Positions 57,891-64,000 of a stretch of 64,000 nucleotides of DNA are shown in pieces. How positions within the stretch are numbered: the stretch's first letter is position 1; each line of letters begins with the position of its first letter. Under the pieces are notes generated by a model. It saw nothing but the letters and a program-made list of their open reading frames with translations. It was not told the DNA's origin and searched no databases. The DNA is from Aquilaria yunnanensis (Eukaryota > Streptophyta > Magnoliopsida > Malvales > Thymelaeaceae): positions 3,658,001-3,722,000 of the forward strand of contig CM077596.1 of NCBI GenBank assembly GCA_039654915.1, written 5' to 3'. The position numbers and the translations under genes are program-made.

Positions 57891-58949
57891 TATTAGGACA
57901 ATTTGGATAGACTTTACAAAAATAGAAAATCAATCAGATCATTGTGTTTGGATTGGTTTCAAATTGAATCAACTAAATGCTCATCCCTACTCCACACCTA
58001 GTTTCATACATATGCATATCAATTCTATGCAAGCATATTTAACATTGTAAGCCTTCATACACATATATAAACACCAAATAACTCATGGTTCAAAATCAAT
58101 AGATAATTCAACAAAATCAAACTCACATGTGGAATTACACTACAAATTGATTTTGGGGAAGAAATCACTGAATCTTAACCTTAACTTGGTGAACCCAACA
58201 TTTTAGCTCATAAAGAAATTGCACCCACTCACAATTTGATTGAAACTCACCACAAAACCAAGCAACTGGATATGCCTAAATCAAACCTATAATTGTGAAC
58301 CACAATGTAAGGAAAGATGGTGTTGATTTTGCACTACTTCTATATGAGATTGAGGAGTGATGGTGTTGGGTTTCGTTGGTTTTGTATGATATGGTGATCT
58401 TTGTGACAATGAGTTTGTGGGGTTTAGGTTTTTGGATTCTTGGATATCGTAGAATGACTATAGAAGGTGAAGATTTTTTTGGGTGAATAAGAGCGATTAG
58501 TATGGCATAAATGGAAATGTGTCTTATTTCCTGGGTTTTTGCCAATTTTTTGCACTTTTGTATCCTATTTTTAAACTAGAAGGGGATTTGACACTATCTT
58601 ATCTCACTTTTGTACATCTCATAGATTTTGTTAAGTTGTGTGTGTATACCAGGAGGATAGTGTCATATCCCCTTTTAGTTTTTAGGTTGTAGAATACGTG
58701 GAAAGTGATATTTGGCGGATTCTCATTCTCATTGTGATTCATTTACTCAAGGCTAAGTATAGAGATATCAATGGATATATGGTCTAATAGGAATCTGGTT
58801 GCATTCGCCCCAATGAGCCTTTTTTTTTTCTCTCTTGTTTTAGAATTGAATGGGTTTGGGTTGGATGAGAATTTGGGGTTCAATTGCCTGACATTTGACA
58901 CACACACACACACACGAGTTTGTTGCAACATTTTAGATTTTTTATTTAA
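57891..58949. other. Intergenic, no gene seen
   Basis: No recognisable coding sequence on either strand. Contains an (AC)n microsatellite at about 58898-58913. Confidence 0.5.
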
Positions 58950-59096
58950 GTTTGACTTAAATTTATTTATATTAATATTTTCTAAAAATTTTTTTAACAT
59001 ATATTTAGATTTAGAAATTACAAACTTATAGGTTTTAAATATAAATCTTTAAAAAAGTTTTTAACAAATATTAGTATAAATAAATTTAAGTCAAAC
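58950..59096. mobile_element. Foldback MITE, 147 bp
   Basis: GTTTGACTTAAATTTATTTA at the left pairs with its complement at the right end, and pairing continues about 50 bp inward with few mismatches. The whole unit would fold into a hairpin with a loop of about 45 bases. Superfamily not clear. Confidence 0.75.
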
Positions 59097-61628
59097 GTAA
59101 GTCAAAAAATTGAAATGATGTAAAGAACTTGGGAAGATGTAATAATAACATGTAATCAAGTTATATAAATTTTGAAGTCAAAGAAAATCATTAGACAAAG
59201 ATAATGGATTTTCTATAACTTCTTTAGCAATTTGTATTAATCAATTTGAAACCAAATTATTTACAATCCAGTAATTAATTTGCTTTTATTAGCTTTTTTA
59301 GCAGTAACTTTTTAGCAACCGAATTACTTGAAATTGTAGTTTGTGTTGTTTTACAAAATTGAAGTAGTTTTAATAATTGGTTGTTAAACTTATGTATTAG
59401 GCCTAGATATTTATGTCATATATTATGGATGGTCTACCTTAAATATTTATTTTTTATGAACTTACGTTGACTATTAAGTCTTGGCTTCTAGTATTGCTAG
59501 TGTCACTTTCATGATTTGGTTATTCCATATTATTAGGCTACTTGTAATTATTCTTGATGTGATATTTTTTATTAAAATATTTTCAAATAGTTGTGGTAAT
59601 GGAAATGTGGTGGGTATATGAGTTTTACTCAACCTAACCCATCCAAAAATTTTACATCCAATGCGTGAGAGTTGGTTGTGGGTAGGGCATCTAATGTAAT
59701 GAGTTGGATATGAGAATATCATCATCCGATCAAAATCCGACTCATTCACATGTCTGCCCAAGTGTTTTTCTTCGTTATTATGAGCTTTGGACGTAATGAG
59801 CATCCCTCCCATTTTAGTGGATACAAGCTTTATGGTACCCGTGTTTTATGTTAGTTCAATTTGTATCAATATTAAATATAAATATTGATGATCATTGATA
59901 AAAAAAAAATGTTTATAAAAATGAAAAAAAAAAAGAAAAGCAAGAACTGGGATAAAAAGTTAAGATAAAATTTCAAGACTAAAAGAGCAAACACAAAGAT
60001 TCTAAGTATCAAGAGATAAATCTTAACAAGTAAAATTTTGTTTTAGAATAGAGAAATAATATGAAATAGTTAATAAAATAAGACAAAGAGTAGGATTTTG
60101 GTGACAAAAATTGGGTTTAATAATGGATACATAAAAAGTAACAAAAAATGGTCTTCAGGCCAAAAGAGCAAATGTAAAGATTTCGGGAATTAAAGACTTA
60201 ACCATTAACTTAATAAAGAAAAAAAAATAAATGAAAACTTTGGCTAAAATGAATCAACTTGAATCATATCCAAATATAGATAACTCATAATGACTAAAGT
60301 TTTCTTTTAAAATACAATAAAAAAAGCAACAAAAAATGTTGAACAAAGTCCCTATGGTTTATTAATAAAAAAATAAAAGAAACAAACAATGATTACCAAG
60401 TTTTTTCTTTAGAAGACAACAAATAAAAAAAACAAAGAAAAAAATTAGAGATTATGAGAACAAATGAAATACTCAAGTTATTAAGTTTGAGGACTAAAAT
60501 GACCAATGAAAAAAATGTAGGGACTATAATGGGAAAATGTAAGAATTAATGTCCTAAAAATGCGTTTAATCACAAAGAAATGTTGAACAGACTGAAATTG
60601 TGAAGGTAATGACACAAACCCTCATGAAAAGTGATTTCCATAGGGAAAAGGGATCGAGCTTCAAAACAAACTAAATAGATCTATAAAAAACAGTAAAATG
60701 CAAAAAAAAAAAATAATAATAATAAAGATGATACACCGTTAATCCACCATGATTTTCACTGTAGATAAACAGTAAAAACTCATCCTCTTTTAGAATATAG
60801 CAATGTTTGGTGACCCGTAAATTGTAATTAATATTTTTTGTAATAAATTTTAATAATTATTAATTAAAAATTTCTCACTAATAAATTTATGATAGTCAAT
60901 AAAAGTTTTTATTTGTTTCAAATTTGAGTTGGGCTTTTTTTATGTTATAGTTTTATTATTAAAATGATTAGTTATGATCAAAGCATAATACTATGAAACA
61001 AAACAAGATACATGCTTTAAAACAATGCATTTTTGTTGTTATTAAAAAATAATTCACTAAAAATTTTCATCTCTTATTAACTCAAACTCTAATTTTTAAT
61101 ATCAATGAAAAATTTATCTTGGAAAATTCACTTTAAATTTTAACAATTATGGACTAAATTACTTTATTAAACCATAGAGCTTGAAGTAAATAATTGATGT
61201 TATAAAACTTAATCATCCATAATGATAAAAAATGATTGAAATATAAAACTATGTTTAATATGTGTTAATCAATCAACATTCTAACCATTAATTTAATAAA
61301 TATGAAAAGAAGATAAAATAAAAAATTAACTAAAGCCGAATCAACTAAAACTAGGTCAAAATTAGGCAAATTATAATGATTAAAATTTCATTTTAGAAAA
61401 AAATAATAACAAAAATCAATAAAAAAGTTTGGTTCAAGATAGAAAAAAGGAGAAAAAAAATTTAGATATTAAGGATTTAACAATTGACTTAATAAAGATC
61501 AAAGAAATGGTTTAACTAAAAGAAAAAAAAATTATGATTACTAATGTCTTACTTTAGAAGATTGTATATAAAACAACAACAAAAAAATACTTGGGGACCA
61601 AGAGAGCAAATAAAAGATGTAGTTAAAT
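59097..61628. repeat. Degenerate repeat field
   Basis: Very A-rich sequence in which phrases recur: AGAGCAAA(T/C)..AAAGAT (59980, 60168, 61603), TTAAC.ATT(A/G)ACTTAATAAAG (60200, 61480) and GGACTAAAAT (60491). Units look like diverged copies of roughly 200-bp repeats. No gene supported; the motif set reappears after the hAT at 62618-62970. Confidence 0.45.
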
Positions 61629-62609
61629 TAGGGGTGAGCATGGGTTGGGTAAACCCAAAACCGAAACCGAACCACCCCCATTGGGTTGGATTGGGTTGGG
61701 TAAAAATTGATCATGGTTCTCGGGTTGGTTCCACATATAGGAGAACCGACAGTTTTTGGATTGGTTTTGGTTCCATATAGAACCAACCCGAGATAGAACC
61801 GAACCCGAGATATATATATATAATTATATAATAAAAATTATAGTATTACTAATATATCTATATACACACACACACACACACACACATACACTTATATTTC
61901 TCTGAAGTATTATGATGGTTATTTTGTGTTTTTATATTAAACTCTTAAACTGATGTTCGAAATTGAAACAGTATGGAAGTTGTGGGATCATTTACGAAAT
62001 TTCTCCATATTTACTTAAATCACTTTACTTCATATACCCACCACTCTTAAGTCATTTTGCTTTCGATCTTTCATTCCAGACTATTCTTTACGACACGATT
62101 ATGATATTTTTTTCATTTGAGTCATGCTAAATTAAAAATTTATGACATCAACATATTTTAAGTTTTGATACTGAAGAAGATGGTCTTAAAGGCTCAATTT
62201 TTCATATTGAATGTCATACCAATATTGAAATTACTGGAATAAAGTAAACTAGTTGAAATAAAAGATACCCCACAAGCAACTCTTTTGAACCATTTTTGTA
62301 AGAACAACATTTTAAACTCTTTTGAATGTATCTAAGTACATATATTTAAATATTAATTTAATTTTATATTATGTTGAATATGTCATAAAACTGATTATGG
62401 ATGTAGATTTATTGAATTTTGGTGTTGTTATAGGTATATGGTATAAACCAAAAAACCCGAGAATCAGAACCGAGAAATACAGAACCATGGTTCTGGTTCT
62501 GTTTGGTTCTCGGTTCTGAGTTGGGTAGAAAAATTTTGGAATCGAGGTCATTTCGGGTTGGTTCGGTTCCACTATAAAACCGAACCAACCCGACCCATAC
62601 TCGCCCCTA
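61629..62609. mobile_element. hAT-type non-autonomous element, 981 bp
   Basis: Ends TAGGGGTGAGCATGGGTTGGG-like (left) and CCCATACTCGCCCCTA (right). The octamer AGTTAAAT flanks both sides (61621-61628 and 62610-62617). Subterminal zones are dense in GGTT(C/G)GG and AACC(C/G) motifs. The interior is AT-rich and includes an (AC)n microsatellite at 61864-61886. No transposase. Confidence 0.92.
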
Positions 62610-62617
62610 AGTTAAAT

Positions 62618-64000
62618 AGTTATAAAAATTGGGGACAAAAATAACACGGACATAACTTATAGCCTAAAATAAAAAAAATTAGAAAGTTAGGGACTAAAAT
62701 CACATTTTAACCGACACAAAAGGTTAAACAGACCAAAACTGAGAAAATTGTAATATTGGCCCTTAGAAAGGTGAGCACATTGCAAACAAAAGTATCAGAC
62801 TAAAAAAGAGTGAATCGCATATGAGAAAACTCAAAAAAACCCAAAAAGAGAGAGAGAGAGACAAAAGCAAAAAATTAAAAATTAAAAAAAATGTTGCGGC
62901 ACTGTTTTTGTATAGTGATTTCATTGTAGATAAACAGTGAAAACCTCTCATTTTTAGAATATAGTTATAATGAGCATCAGACCATTATGCCCATTATGGT
63001 AAAAAATCATAAATAAATCAAAAGAGATGGAAATAAATGAAACAATAAAATATAAAATATGAAATTAAAAGAAGTAAATAAAAATAGTAAAATTTTAAAC
63101 CATAAAAATATAAGCTGTAAAGAAGCAATGGAATTATTAAATATTCTTTAAAAATGTTGAAAATTTTAAAAGGTGAAAGAGTGATAGTAAAAAATAAATT
63201 GAAATAAAAAAAATAAATAATAAATACGAAGGAATAATGTGCCCATATATATATATATATATATAAGTTTTTTAGGTTTTTATGTTTTGTCATATTTTAT
63301 TTATTAAGTGAATAAAGGATTAAGTCATCTTTCCATCCAAAAAGAACCAAAATGGGTTGTGTAAAGTGTATTTGGGTTACTTGGCTATCTCTAAAAACAA
63401 TGTAAAAAGGATAAATGGTCTAAAAACTTCTTCTCGACCAACTTTAAGCAAGACACAAAGCTTCATATATATTTCATTATCTGAAATAGACGGTATCCCT
63501 TGTCATATAATATTTATTTTTAAATTTAAAAAACTAGAATGAATAAATAAATAATAATAATAATAAATATTTGAAAATTTTTAAAAATAAATGAAAATAA
63601 ATAATGGATTTTAATATATTATATATTTTTATTTTTCTTGAAATTTAATTTTTTATCATTCTCTTTATATTTTCATTTTTTAATTTTTATCATTTTAATC
63701 TTTTTAAAATTTAATAATATTTTTATTATTTATTCTCCCATTTTATTTGTTTTTAATTTTTTTAAATTTTTTTACTTATTTCCTTCCTTTAGTAGCATAT
63801 TTTCTAATTTTATAATTTATCGTATTTTGTTTTATTTTTATTAATTTTCCTATTTATTTACAATATATATGAGATATAATATTTTCCTTTAACTTTCATT
63901 TCCATTTTTTTTTAATCATTTTGTTTCTCTTGAAACATAATTTTGATTGTGTACTTGCGGTCAAATTACTCCATTATACCTTCAATTTGGGCCAATTATT
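62618..64000. other. AT-rich terminal region, no gene seen
   Basis: Contains another copy of the degenerate repeats seen before the hAT, including TTGTAGATAAACAGTG (about 62928, compare 60770). It also has a (TA)n run at 63245-63265 and long A- or T-rich stretches. No recognisable coding sequence. Confidence 0.5.

Overview
This is a plant nuclear window, almost certainly from a eudicot. It is AT-rich, its genes are split by GT-AG introns, and they encode plant families (PRORP, group IIa WRKY, class II formin, POLAR-like). The intergenic space is full of plant transposon families. The species cannot be read from the sequence. I rebuilt four multi-exon genes from splice sites; all keep an open frame across every junction. 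A fifth candidate is a 64-residue ORF. I see no tRNA, rRNA or CRISPR.

Layout. 1-9.7 kb: repeat-derived DNA with a MITE, decayed Copia pol and repeated LTR-like blocks, and two adjacent long-TIR Mutator-type MITEs. 9.7-15.8 kb: a complete but inactivated 6.06 kb Mutator-like element (MULE) with long TIRs, a 10-bp target-site duplication and a minus-strand transposase pseudogene. It sits just upstream of a PRORP2/3-type proteinaceous RNase P gene (15883-19503, +). A group IIa WRKY gene follows (23005-24034, +). It converges on a 17-exon class II formin (24835-38330, -) with an N-terminal PTEN-like domain, a partly duplicated FH1 region, one GC-AG intron and a 4.2 kb intron filled with transposon sequence. 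A small ORF (38449-38643, +) lies head to head with the formin. 38.8-46.1 kb: nested DNA transposons (an unclassified TIR element with a MULE inside it, and a mariner/Stowaway-type element with a hAT inside it). A POLAR-like gene follows (46458-48246, +). From 48.2 kb to the end no gene was found: MITE copies, a SINE-like element, hAT-like and MULE elements, a tRNA-headed T-rich repeat, an LTR-like block, a foldback MITE and degenerate repeats.

The genes do not form a pathway: tRNA 5' processing (PRORP), stress transcription (WRKY), actin or microtubule organisation (formin) and asymmetric-division polarity (POLAR-like). The unusual content is the transposon architecture. Non-autonomous elements of at least four superfamilies have readable target-site duplications, some nested, several with GC-rich gene-like interiors. 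The best candidate for a biological effect is the MULE insertion that leaves 77 bp between its target duplication and the PRORP start codon. I did not find a convincing new multigene system.
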